From NCBI GenBank assembly GCA_022578965.1, contig MU400518.1, positions 124,001-188,000 on the forward strand: a stretch of DNA of 64,000 bases, given 5' to 3'. The stretch comes from Xylaria sp. FL1777 (lineage: Eukaryota; Ascomycota; Sordariomycetes; Xylariales; Xylariaceae). Of the stretch, positions 1 to 10,966 are shown one piece after another (within the stretch, counting starts at the first letter, position 1; every line of letters begins with the position of its first letter). The notes under the pieces are model-generated. The model was not told the origin of the DNA, searched no databases, and saw only the letters and a list, made by a program, of their open reading frames with translations. The translations under genes and the position numbers were made by a program.

Positions 1-941
1 CACTTCCGCCTCTTGTCCTTTCGTTTTCGCTTTTGGACTCCGTCTGACTTTGGCGATAGGACAGGTGTCTCCGTAGCAAGACTCGTCATCCGCCTCCTCA
101 TCTCTTCAAACGGCCCCGGGGTTTGGCCGCCATCCTTTGTTTCATCTCCGGAATAAGCCATGTTCAGATCCAACATCCTGTCAGAATCCTCTGGCATAGG
201 AGATGGCGTGTATGGTGAAGCGTCCTCGGCTAGCAAGTCAATATGTGATTTGATGTACTTCTCAGTGGTTATGGTCTGCGTCAATGGCGACCCATATCCC
301 ACTCGCCTTGAGGCCTTCTCTTGCAGCCGGACGGACTTTCTCCTTGACGAGATAGGAGACTTCGCACTGGATGGCTGTAAAGGAGAATTCCGCAGTATGC
401 TGTGGAGTGATCTGTTGTGACTGTATGGTGCCGCCACCATAGGACCAAGACCAGGATAACTGACACGACCACGTGTAGAGACTGGCGACGGTGGCACGAC
501 CCGGCGATCTATCTCCATGGAAGGAAAGGTAAACATTCTGCACTCCGAGTCAACTATTTCAGCCGACATTGGCGGTGTCGGCGTCATAGTACTAGGATAC
601 ACAATCTCTATCTTCTGGGCCGGGGACATGGGATTGTCAGACAATGGAGTATCTGGCCGAGTAGTGAATGATGTCTGAATTATTTTCTGATGACTCCGGA
701 GTGTCTCTGGATCAGTCCGCAATTTGAGGGGTTGATGGAGTTTTATCGCCGTCAAAGGAGTGCTTTGAGTAGGAGTCGACCTCTCGATAGCTGTGGCATA
801 GACATTCGACAGTGTATTGAGCGCTGTTGGCGACTTGATATCGACATTAGCATAGGAGCGCCTAGATTGGACGCCTGACCCACGTGTGGGTGCGGTTTGA
901 AGCGTCAACCTTGGCCTCCTTGACTGTCCTGGTTGCGGCAT
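1..941 (-). CDS. Conserved fungal protein of unknown function (5' part; runs off the window start)
   Basis: On the minus strand one frame stays open from the ATG at 941 to base 1 (313 codons plus two bases), so the C-terminal part lies outside. The first codons read MPQPGQSRRPRLTLQT. The protein is low in hydrophobic residues and rich in Ser, Pro, Thr and Arg, with many SP/TP sites, so it is probably largely disordered. A better ordered stretch near residues 185-250 holds SILRNSPLQP, a basic RRKSVRLQEKASRRVGYG segment, then TQTITTEKYIKSHIDLLAED. The visible end is strongly basic (KRKRKDKRRK), possibly a nuclear localisation signal. I do not recognise a named family; similar low-complexity proteins with this central block seem familiar from other moulds, but that is recall, not a search. 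No intron is needed in this part. It is transcribed away from the polymerase gene. Confidence 0.75.
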   Translation of the reverse strand, partial: MPQPGQSRRPRLTLQTAPTRGSGVQSRRSYANVDIKSPTALNTLSNVYATAIERSTPTQSTPLTAIKLHQPLKLRTDPETLRSHQKIIQTSFTTRPDTPLSDNPMSPAQKIEIVYPSTMTPTPPMSAEIVDSECRMFTFPSMEIDRRVVPPSPVSTRGRVSYPGLGPMVAAPYSHNRSLHSILRNSPLQPSSAKSPISSRRKSVRLQEKASRRVGYGSPLTQTITTEKYIKSHIDLLAEDASPYTPSPMPEDSDRMLDLNMAYSGDETKDGGQTPGPFEEMRRRMTSLATETPVLSPKSDGVQKRKRKDKRRK

Positions 942-2754
942 GATTTCGATTAGGGCGGCCACCTCTCAACCGGATGCTGACCTTGATGAGTCAAGAATTA
1001 ATGCTACGGCACAGAAACCTGGGATGATAGGTGAATCCACACAGCTTGTGCAGTCAACAGACCAAAGCCCAAGCAACCTCCCAGCTGACCAGGAATGTAT
1101 CCAAAACGATATCAGAAACTTGACGAAATAGAAACGAAGACGAAGAGACAGAAGGAAACTGTAGATATATAATACCGTTCGGAGAGCAGAGAGAGGAAGC
1201 TTCCAGGTGAGCTCCGCGGTTGGAAGGATGACGCTAATGCAATCCAGAGGCGGAACACTGAGGGGTTGGACTTCTACGGAGCAGAGTGTTGAGACCAGAG
1301 CATGTTGAGGGAAGGACTCTACGAGCCTTCACTCCGGAAGCACAGGGCAGAGTGAGTGGGCCAAATGTTGGTTGGCTATAAAAAGGTGACGGCAGCAAGG
1401 GAAGGGATGTGTTGAAGGGCGCAAGCGCCGACCGACCCTGGCTGAGATGCGCAACCCCGGTCACCCACGACCAATGATGGGCATGGCGACGTCGGCTAGC
1501 AGGCCTCACCGCGTGTATGGTCGTCTTACGGCGCCTATTCCCTCACAAAGACCAGCAGCCTACCCTGCATTTTCCCCCGCGCTCAATGTAACGAAATGAC
1601 CTAGTGCAGATCAAGATCAAGATCAAGGTGACGGTGATGAACCGAGTCATACACGGTGATTTGGCAAGCTAGGCATGCATGTCTTGTAGATAGGAGAAAG
1701 AAGAAAACACATGTATGGCCAGACGTGTTAGCGACAGCCACAAAGCGATTAGTGTTCTCTTCATCAGCATACGTTCGTCAACATGTGTTGTGATGATCCA
1801 CTCCCCCGAGACGAAAAGCCTCCCCGTCTGTCCGGTAGGTGTTCGGGGTTCGGAGCATAGCATGTTTCTAAGTCTGGACGGGATCAGACGATGGAATCTC
1901 AGCGGTCTGACCAGCCGGCAGCTCCGAGATTCGATATCTTCCTACATGACTAAGGTAGAGTGTACAATGTCCTTTTCATCTTGACTTTCATTGAGTGACG
2001 AAATACGGCAGGATTACCGGTGATCCGCAAAAAAAAAAAGAATAAAAAAATCGAAAACTTACATTACGTACACTCAGCTCGAGGATTCTAATTTGGACTA
2101 TAGGTTGTTGGTGGCTTGGCGGTCTTCTCTGCTCCCTTGCTTGTTGGCTTACATACCTACACATACGCATACACCACCTTACCACATGTAGGTATATATT
2201 GTTACCTGGCATCAACGAACGCCGACGAAGCGTAAGCAAACTAGAAAACAATCAAGGTTTTTGTTGATCGTGGGACGTTGTCCACGACAACATGACAGAT
2301 ATTGTGGAGAAGTGAAAAGGACATTACGGAGTACGCAGTAGAGGTTGAAGGAATTCACGACGTGGTCCAGGATTCGGTAATTATACAGACGCATATAACG
2401 GTAACAAACGACAAAAATAGCCCGCACGTACAGTAAATATCGCCACAGTGCCATCTCATTATGCACTGCTCCTATCGTCGGGACTTCCGAAATCCGGTCA
2501 CTCACACTTCACTATCGAACTTCCGATAGCATACTAGGTAAGTAGCATACCAACAAGATTTACAATTGCATGACCTGCGAGCTATTCTAGGCAGTGCACT
2601 ACTCTATATCAAGGCATAATAGGGAATACAGGATCCGGGGAACAGCTGAGTTGCCTGAAGAAGCATGGTCTCCCTGACCTGAGTGCTGATTGACAGCTCG
2701 CTCACCGCATTCGGCCAGGCACTGTTGACTGTTGACTGTTGACCATGGAACAAG
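942..2754. other. Intergenic, divergent promoter interval
   Basis: This lies between two divergently transcribed genes. It holds only short unconvincing open frames. A plus-strand TATAAAAAG lies near 1377, but no plus-strand gene follows it closely. A short A-run lies near 2028. No RNA gene was recognised. Confidence 0.6.
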
Positions 2755-5142
2755 ATGAAGACGACAAGCCTGACGCCCAACATCGCCAAATCCATCAAGA
2801 TCCCGAAGAGAGACGATGAACGCATTATCTTGCATTTTGTATGTGCCGTATTCGAATCCAATGTGGCGAGCCGCCAACAAATTTACATCTTTTATTTTTG
2901 GCTCCCTACACCGCCCCGTCTCTGCATCGCATTTATGATCCTTCTACCTATATCAAACCTCATTTTGTCTGTCTCTACTTAGATACCTACCTAGTCACCT
3001 AGTCATCTGTACATTGCCTATCTCATATCATCTCACAAGAAAATAATAACAACAAACACACACCACAAAGATGTCTCTCGATAACCACCCCCTTCTAATG
3101 CAACCCCACAGGACTACGACTGCTTCTACGCAAGCGTCTTCGAGAACGAGAACCCGTCCCTGAAGTCGCAGCCGCTGGGGATCAAGCAGAAGAGCATCCT
3201 CGCGACGTGCAACTACGTGGCGCGGGCGCGGGGCGTGCGGAAGCTGATGCTCATCTCCGAGGCGCAGAGGATCTGCCCGGATCTCGTCCTCAGGAACGGC
3301 GAGGACCTGACACGCTTCCGCGACGTCTCGAAGAAGCTGTGGGCCTTCCTGCGCGCCCACTCGTGGAACCGCCGCGTCGAGCGCCTGGGGCTCGATGAGG
3401 TCTTCCTCGACGTCACCGACGTCGTCGCCTACAACCGCGAGCTGCTCAACGTCCACGCGCTCGCCGCCTCGTTCTTCCAGCTCGACCGCAACGACCCGGT
3501 GAAAGGGTTTGCGTTCGACGCGTCTGGGTTCTACGGATGTCTGCAGCCGGACGCGGGAAAGGCCGGTGGTGGCGGTGGCGGTGGCATCGTGGACGTTGAC
3601 GACCCGCTTTGCGTCCGCCTGATGCTCGCTTCGCATCTCGCGGGCTATCTCCGCCAGAAACTCGACGAGGACTTCGGATATACCTCGAGCGGCGGCGTAT
3701 CCACCAACAAGCTTCTCGCGAAGCTAGCCGGCAGCGTCAACAAGCCGGAGAACCAGACGACGCTTCTTGCGACGGGCGGCGATGGTGATGGTGTGGTCCA
3801 GGCATTCATGGATGCCCATAGCATCCGCAAGGTGCCGGGGATCGGGTCGCGGATGGCGCAGCTGATAGAGGAACACCTGCTCTCCCGACCCGCCAAGCAG
3901 CGCGACCGCGAAGGGACCAGCGTAACAGTCGGCGAGGCCCGGCAGCACCCCGGCATGTCGTCTGATCTACTAGAGCAGATCCTCGACCGGCCGGGCGCCG
4001 AGCGCGGCAGCAGCGAGAAGGTCTGGAACATGCTGCACGGCGTCGACCCGTCAGAGGTGAAGGAGGCGAGCGACGTGCCGACGCAGATCTCCATCGAGGA
4101 CACGTACATGTCTCGCCCGCTGCAGACGCCCGCCGAAGTGCACCGCGAGCTGCACGCCCTCGCGACCTCGCTGATCCGGCGCATGCGCGTCGACCTCACC
4201 GAGGCGGACATCCAGCCACCTGGCGCTCCAAACACCACGACGACGACGAGCTCGCCGCGCTGGCTCGCGTATCCGAAGACACTGCGTCTCTCGACGCGGA
4301 CAAGGCCGAAACAGCCCGTCCCCGCAGGCAGCGCGAGCGCCGAGTTCAGCCGCTCGTCGCGCAGCGCGCCACTACCGAGTTTCGTGTTCCAATTCTCGCC
4401 ACAGTCCTCCGCAGCCGCAACAACTCACCCGTCCTCTCCATCTCCATCCCTATCTACATCCACACCAGCCCCCTCCACAACCCTCACATGCGAAGAGCTC
4501 GCCTCGCGCCTCGTAACAGAGTCCCTCCTCCCGCTGTTCCGGCGCCTGCACCCCTCGCGCAGCGGAGGCTGGAACCTGGCGCTCCTGAACGTCTGCGTGA
4601 CGAACATGGTGGTCGTAGCGCGGGACGAAACCGGGTCCGGGTCCGGGTCCGGGTCGAGCGTGGGGCCGGGCCGGGACATCGGGCGGATGTTCCGGACGCA
4701 GGAGGACAAGTTGCGCGAGTGGACCGTGTACGACACGTCTCCTCTCCTCGGCGTTACTACTCCTGCTATCACTGCAACGAGCATGAATTCTTCTGATTAC
4801 GTAGCGGATATTGACGAACACATGAGCAATGTTGGAGAGAGTGTGGATGGATACGTAATTGGAGAAGAAGAGGGTCTCGTGATGGCGGAGGAGGAAGAAG
4901 AAGAGGAGGAGGAGGATGTGCAATTTCACAGACAAGTTGCCGTGAACGGAAGTATCAGCGGCAGTCCACTGGCCGACGACGAGAGAGACGATGGTGGTGT
5001 TAATGATGATGATGATGATGGGGATATCTGGGAGGAGGAAGAACAAGAGGAGTCGGGCTCGCACCGATGCCAGGTTTGTGGACACGCGATTCCTGCGTTC
5101 GCGATGTTGGCGCACGAACGATTCCATGCCATGAATGAGTGA
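2755..5142 (+). CDS. Y-family translesion DNA polymerase, iota type
   Basis: Exons 2755-2838 and 3112-5142; 704 residues. The 273-nt intron starts GTATGT and ends CTAATGCAACCCCACAG. Splicing joins RDDERIILHF to DYDCFYASVFE, restoring the first catalytic motif of the UmuC/IMS domain; an in-frame TGA lies four codons before the chosen ATG. Asp29 and the Asp123-Glu124 pair (RLGLDEVFLDVTD) fit the three metal-binding carboxylates of this family. A SGGVSTNKLLAKLAGS motif (about 218-234) and an HhH-like stretch (SIRKVPGIGSRM) follow, then the little-finger region. The protein should insert nucleotides opposite damaged bases in the nucleus. The C-terminal half is acidic (long Glu and Asp runs) and ends in a C-x2-C-x11-H-x3-H zinc finger (C681, C684, H696, H700), like the ubiquitin-binding finger of pol eta. 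Motif wording (LGEDLTRFRD-like, RVERLG) favours iota over eta or kappa. Confidence 0.9.
4633..4655 (+). repeat. In-frame GGGTCC hexamer repeat within the polymerase gene
   Basis: Nearly four tandem copies of GGGTCC encode a Ser-Gly run in the linker between the little finger and the acidic tail. Length changes here would keep the frame. Confidence 0.8.
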
Positions 5143-5655
5143 ATGAACGAATGAACAAAATAGCGCCCATAACAACCAATATATGCTGGGGTTGAGTCGA
5201 ACGTGTGTTCTTTGCTCCCCCTTTATCGATCTAGAGATACCCATTCCGCCTTCGGCACGCATCATGAAATTTAGGTTGGGACGCAATAAGAGGTGAAATC
5301 TGTTTCCTTGGGACGGATCATCCGTTGATATTTATTATTGGGATATTAGGTATTCTATCCCCGCCACGTTACAAACCATTCACATCATAATCATACCCTC
5401 GTCTTTGGAGATGTATCAGTTCCTCCTCGCTGTATCTCGCCTGTTCCCTCCCCCTCGTAAAAAAAAGCGCGGGTATCATTGAAGTCAGACGTGTAGATGA
5501 TCGCCCAACATCCAACCTAGTCTTTGAGACGACTATAGTCACAAATCAATATGCTTCGTCCGTAACCCCATATTTAACCTCAATCATCAGATCCTTCAAC
5601 TCCAGTGAAATAGCAAATGGTAGCAGTTTTTCCCACGAAGCCGACTTCAAATACA
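5143..5655. other. 3' intergenic region between convergent genes
   Basis: This contains the 3' untranslated ends of the polymerase gene (plus) and the bHLH gene (minus). No further open frame or RNA gene was seen. Confidence 0.6.
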
Positions 5656-7182
5656 TCAAGGCGTAGTTTTCCCTTCGGGATCCAATATTTGGTTACCTTG
5701 TATCAGTGATTCAATCCATTCCTTAGCCATGTTGAGCACAGTGCTTTTGCTATAACTAGCATTTTGTGCATTTGGAACAATGGCGTTGAGGTCCGCAAAT
5801 CCTTCTTTGATGTAGCCCCGTCTCTTTTTCTCGCTTTTGATGTGATTTTCTCTCTTCTGCTCCAATGTCAAGTTTTCACGCGGTTGCTTGGCCTGTTGCG
5901 GTGCGGATTTCCGTCGTCTCCCGGTTGTTGCTTCTACTAGTACCATCGAAGATAAGTCATCTGACTCAGTGAGGTCACCCCCGGATTTACGCTTTCTTGC
6001 CATAGTTTTTTTGGGCGGCGGCGCTTCGTGCTCGCCATCTTCTCCTCCCTCTATCTTAGCCTTGCTCTTTCGGCGCCTTTTGTTTGGCGTCGCTGGGATT
6101 TCTTCTACTTTATTATTCCCATTTGGGTTCTCAGAGACTGCGGATATAGCCGCTTCCTTTTTGCCTATTGGACTTGAAGCTCGAGTATCTGGATTACTGC
6201 TAGATAGCTTCAAAGCCTCCATCGTGACCATTCGCTTATTCTCGAGGGCTTCGCTCGATTCATTCTGTGGCGGCACAAAACCCTGATTTCTAGAAAAAAG
6301 GGTATCGGAACCCCATTGCAACTCTGGTCGTTCTGCTATACGCTGAACTGTCGCTCCTTGGCTTCCAAACACCATCTCTTGGAATGTAGTGTCGTGCTCA
6401 TTGGATATTACGGGTCGCATAGGGCCACTATGACTTTGTATGGGGTGTGGCTGAGAAAGAGAGTTTCGATAGCTTCTGAGAGCTTGTGCATTAGGTGATG
6501 AATGTAAGCGGTTCAAATTGGTCATACGAGACGAGTAAGCGTTTGTATGACCTGATTGTAGTGTTGTTAGAGAGGCGGCTGCATCTGTGTGCGCATCTTG
6601 CTCGGCTGGTAGGCCGAAGAACCTTTGGTCATGGTAAGGTTGAGGTTGTTGATGGAAGTGAGTCGGGTTTAGTTGTGGTTGTGGTTGTGATTGTGGCTGA
6701 GGTTGGGTTTGAGGTTGATGTAGCGGCTGTTGACGTATCGGAGGAGGTGCCTGTGGTGACATCACGTTTGGCACAAATGTGAAGCCATCTTGGAGGCTCG
6801 CAGGAAGCAGCCCCGTCATGACTGCCGATTCAGGGGGAGGCTGCGGCGCGAAACATGACGCATGAGCAAGTAGATTAGGCGCCCCTCCGTCGACCCAGTG
6901 ATCACTAAAATCTGGAGTATCGTTATATCGCATCATAGCCCATTCGTTTTGTTGTAAGTGGGTGAAGAAGTTCCCCAATATGTGATTTTCGCTCGTGCCT
7001 AAGATGGGGTTGCCTTGCGGTGGTGGGGGTGTCATTAAACTATCCTCTATATTATCTATTATGATAACAGTCAGAGTGGTGAGAATGTCAAAAGTGCATC
7101 TCTTGTAGGGTGAGAGCGGCGTCGAGGCACACTTACAACCAAAAGGCGATTGCCTCGGGGGGATCCCTGCCGGCGAACCCAT
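5656..7182 (-). CDS. bHLH transcription factor
   Basis: The helix-loop-helix domain is at the extreme C-terminus: basic region RENHIKSEKKRRGYI with the H-x3-E-x3-R arrangement typical of E-box binders, helix 1 FADLNAIVP, an extended loop, then helix 2 STVLNMAKEWIESLI. The N-terminal 400 residues are disordered and rich in Gln, Pro and His (a PQPQ-type run), followed by several basic patches such as KRRRKSKAK and KTMARKRKSGG that look like nuclear localisation signals. The frame is open for 508 codons. However, a consensus donor (GTAAGT at 7136) and acceptor (TAATAG ending at 7056, with CTGAC 14 nt before) bound an 81-nt in-frame segment. Removing it gives exons 7182-7137 and 7055-5656 and 481 residues, joining PPRQSPFG to YNIEDSL. 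Which form is used cannot be told from sequence. It converges on the polymerase gene. DNA target and pathway are unknown. Confidence 0.85.
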   Translation of the reverse strand: MGSPAGIPPRQSPFGCKCASTPLSPYKRCTFDILTTLTVIIIDNIEDSLMTPPPPQGNPILGTSENHILGNFFTHLQQNEWAMMRYNDTPDFSDHWVDGGAPNLLAHASCFAPQPPPESAVMTGLLPASLQDGFTFVPNVMSPQAPPPIRQQPLHQPQTQPQPQSQPQPQLNPTHFHQQPQPYHDQRFFGLPAEQDAHTDAAASLTTLQSGHTNAYSSRMTNLNRLHSSPNAQALRSYRNSLSQPHPIQSHSGPMRPVISNEHDTTFQEMVFGSQGATVQRIAERPELQWGSDTLFSRNQGFVPPQNESSEALENKRMVTMEALKLSSSNPDTRASSPIGKKEAAISAVSENPNGNNKVEEIPATPNKRRRKSKAKIEGGEDGEHEAPPPKKTMARKRKSGGDLTESDDLSSMVLVEATTGRRRKSAPQQAKQPRENLTLEQKRENHIKSEKKRRGYIKEGFADLNAIVPNAQNASYSKSTVLNMAKEWIESLIQGNQILDPEGKTTP

Positions 7183-10100
7183 CTTGGGACGGTATATAGA
7201 CGCGGCGGACGACGTGAGCGCTCCATCTGTTGGCAGTTATCGAGCACGACAGGTGAGCCTCGGCCACGGAGGCTCCTACGTGCCCCTGCCGTGGAGACTG
7301 CAATACTGCACTACGCGCACACGCTAATCGGCCAAGATCTGCGCGTCTCTAAGTACGTTATCGTGATCGACGACGAGGAAAACCGCAGACAAATGCCTAT
7401 CTCTCTATCGAAAACCAGCGGAGGGGGGGTTCGACCGTCGGGGTAGGTCGATCTTATATGAATCGGAACAACGAGATGCCCAGCGATTGTATAGCTGTCT
7501 GGGCAACTCGACGGTTCGATGAGACACAGAGACCGGCACCGGCACCGGCACCGGGCAAGAACACGAGGAGGATTGGCTGCGGCAGAATATCGGCGGCCTG
7601 TTCTTTACTGCGCGACGGTACAGATATACAATAGCAAGACGCGAGAAAGCTGCAAGAGAGCTGTGGCTGTCGGTATAAGCAGACAAGCGAGCAGGTGGGC
7701 AGGTCGTTGACGGTGGTCGGATCGCTTTCGTCGTCTGATCAGGTGGGAAAGTTGGGTATGCGCACACGAGGGAAGACTAAGACAGTAGAAGGGTACTAGA
7801 AGACCACAAGAACTTAGTAGCAAATCGGCCAAACAAAACTATTACCTAATGGCTATGAAGCGCGCATTTCTGAGAAGATAATGTATTATTGACACTGAAT
7901 GAAGATGCTCGGGAAGAGGTGGTATGGGATGCCACCTCAGCTACCTAAATAGCTAATGGCGGAAAGGGAGGTGGGAGGTGCAGAAGGTACAGCAGGTACA
8001 AAAGGCGCCAGGATCATCGCCCACAAGGGCCACAACACAAACTTTGACGGCAGGCAGCCCCGGATATGTGTGGGGCACGGGAGTTAACAGCGCCCTGTAC
8101 TGCGTAAGTGTGCACGCTACCAACCTACTTACGTGCCTACCTAGGTAGGTAAGTACCTATACCCGCCGGCGGCACAACCTGGGAAGTGCCCGGCATGCCA
8201 CGCCAGAAGAGCCAGCTGCAGCCTGTCAGGACAGAGGCAGAGCGAGCGAATGGCCTCGGAATCCTGCACTGAATAATTTAGGTCCGTAGGTACTTAGTAG
8301 GTAGAACAAAGTGTCGGCAACAACTACTTACTACTAAGCCAACGGAATAGGTACTGAAAGTGTTTGTTTAGTGCACGCACCTTATTTTCAACTTGTCCGT
8401 GTCTACATATCCTAAATACGATCACTACGTAAACAAAATTACGACAATACGGTGTCAATGGGCTCAATTTGTCGAGTCTCTAAGTTACCCGAAGAAGTAA
8501 TTCGGTATATACGCGCCTAGCAATCCTTCTAGCTTCTAGGATAGGCGTTTGGCTAGCATGTCGGTTCTTTGGTTTAGGTGGAAGGAGTTGAGGCAGCTCG
8601 AGGCGAACAGACAATACACGTATAACAATACAATACATACGACAAGGCAAAAACAGCCTTTTGTCCGAAACAACGAATGGCGGCAGTCTTAGTATTCGCT
8701 CTTCAACTGCAGTCAGAAGAAGAAGGAGTCGCATAGGTAGATGCGGTGGCATGTGTCTCCATGCACCCCCGCTACGGATAGGATATTGGCCACGCCACAT
8801 ACCGTGGTGTGAGCAACTCAAGACTCGACATCACTCAACCTGCCGTAAGCAATGCAAGTGAGTAGTGTAAGTATCACGTTGCCAAGCAATGAGTCGAATC
8901 TAACTCGAGTCTTCATTCGGCACTACGTATATCCTGCTGTACGCATTAGTCAGACAATGGGTTGAGGTACTACCTAGTCTACTGAAGTCCGGGGAAGTAA
9001 TTTACAACACGTGCGAGTTTTTATACGTGCAGGATATTGAAGGTGTATGTTGTCCTACAACTAACATTTTGTCTAAATCGTCTCCATTGCTGGCCACTTC
9101 GGTCCCCCTTCGCTCCCTTTACTTGTGCACTGCAACTATCTAGAGCATAGCAGATAACTACTATCATAGTTATGACAGCATTGAGGGGCTTAATTCTGAC
9201 AACTCACCCTCCAAACAGGGAAACTGATGTAGTAATGCCTGGTGCAGACCAATGCATGCTGCAATGCCAGGTAGCCATGCGGGTATGTTTGGCATCTTAC
9301 ATTATCCTTTAATCATTACGTAAGCCCATGTGCTAATAGCAAGCGTACATTTTCCAGAAGCACATAACCTAGATAGACAAAACACTCACTCTAGGTTAGC
9401 CAATGTCGGGTAATTCACTAGAAATTGGATCGGTACTAAGTTGTTGATTAGGATTTGTCGGTAGGTACTGTATATCCAGCCGCAATCACATGCCAAAATA
9501 TTTTCTGTCAAAAAGCTACTATGTACGTACGTCGATCTAACCCCCCCGGCCCGGGAACTCGAGGGAGATAGATCTACATGTCCTTGCGTACAACATACTA
9601 CCTTGGAGGTAGGTTACCTACATACCTACTTACTTAGATAGATACTTAGGTGCCCGATGTAATCTAGTTTAACTTAACTGCAGGTTTGTGTACTGCACCC
9701 AAATGCTACCTTCATGCACAGGGTAAGTTCCCGGGAGTACGTAAGGTAGGTAACGTAACGTAGGCCCGGCGTCAAAAGGTCTCTTTCTACCGGGGAAATA
9801 GGCGCATGTACGGAGTTCTCATTTCGGTGTTTCTATCTACTATTAACACCGAAGCATTACCTATTCCTTTTGTTAAGCATGTATCTATACCTCTGGGTGT
9901 GCTCTCTCCGGATATCCTCTCCAGATATCGTCCCCAACACGATGCCTTCGGAGGCACGTGTATCTCGGACTCGTTCATTTGCTGGTAGAAGCACTTTCAT
10001 AGCCTACCGGCCCTCGGTACCAAGATGGGTCGTTGTTGGACGCGGGGTAAATAAGTGTAAATAGCATGGAACTTTCTCAACCCCACTTTACCCAGCTGAT

Positions 10101-10966
10101 TAGGTAACCTCCCGTTCTACTGTATATGTACTGCGTAGATACCTACCCACATGCAACCTGAGTGTAATGCTTATACTGGAAAATGTACGTATGCGTAGCT
10201 TTCGATGTTGTTAATTGATCTCGTTTCTATAGTATAGCCTTGAGGTATTGGAAGATTATGATGTATTTCCAAATATTATTTTCAACAGCTCCATTATGGT
10301 CAACGCCACACGTAGACTACATAGTATGACTAGGAAACGTTTATTTGAAGTATTAGTTATAGGTTACCTACCTCCTAGATACAGAAATCCTGTACGCATT
10401 TCAAGAGTCAACGGCAGTCTAAGCCGATAACTACAAAGAAAAGGACAAAAAAAAACACCAAAATTCGTGCCCACGCTTATTTATCGTCGCGCAGCAACGC
10501 TGCAGGCACAATCATCTGCAGGTACCGAAAATTAGCAGCCCAGCCATCTTCCTCCACTGTCGATCGTGGGCAACCCTGTCTGTCCACATTTGTCGCGACC
10601 CGCCCCCTTAATAATCCCCCAGAAGGCGGAAGCTAAAACATCTACAGCACACTAATCCAATGTAGGTTATCTAAATTAGGTACCTAATGTGGTGTCAACG
10701 AATGACCACTAAGAAGCTAACAATAGCTTTGCGAGTAGCCGAGGTTTATGACTGATGGTCGAAATACCTATCTCAAATTTGAGACCGTCGACTTGCGCAA
10801 GCTTGCCTGCTTGCGTCCCCTCAGGGCTCTGTATGGGTTAGCTAGACTCGTCTAAGTCCCCTATCTGCATCTATTTTCTTGTCGTTTCATCGCTTCCCGG
10901 TCTGCCGGCTCCAAGACGCGTCGAGACAAATGCGCGCAACACGTGCCATCACCACCATCATCATCA
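7183..10966. other. Long gene-free interval between divergent genes
   Basis: 3.8 kb with no open frame that I can support. It contains a CACCGG-type repeat near 7531-7555, several copies of the CCTAGGTAGGT-type motif (for example 8136-8156 and 9600-9650), and no tRNA-like A/B boxes that I could recognise. It must hold the promoters of the bHLH gene (left) and the TMEM135-like gene (right). Confidence 0.5.
8136..8156. repeat. CCTACCTAGGTAGGTA-type dispersed palindromic motif
   Basis: A self-complementary CTACCTAGGTAG core sits here. Related words recur in non-coding DNA only, for example near 9600-9650, 46263-46275, 47401-47427, 57885-57905, 58196-58216 and 58305-58320. It is a short dispersed sequence with no visible coding or terminal-repeat structure. 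Confidence 0.6.

Noticed and set aside
262..543. Alternative minus-strand frames overlapping the first gene
   Set aside because: They are shadows of the continuous 313-codon frame that starts at 941.
4450..5286. 278-codon minus-strand frame antisense to the polymerase
   Set aside because: It lies opposite conserved coding sequence and the composition of its product (runs of Ile, Phe and Leu opposite Glu/Asp repeats) is a by-product of the sense strand.
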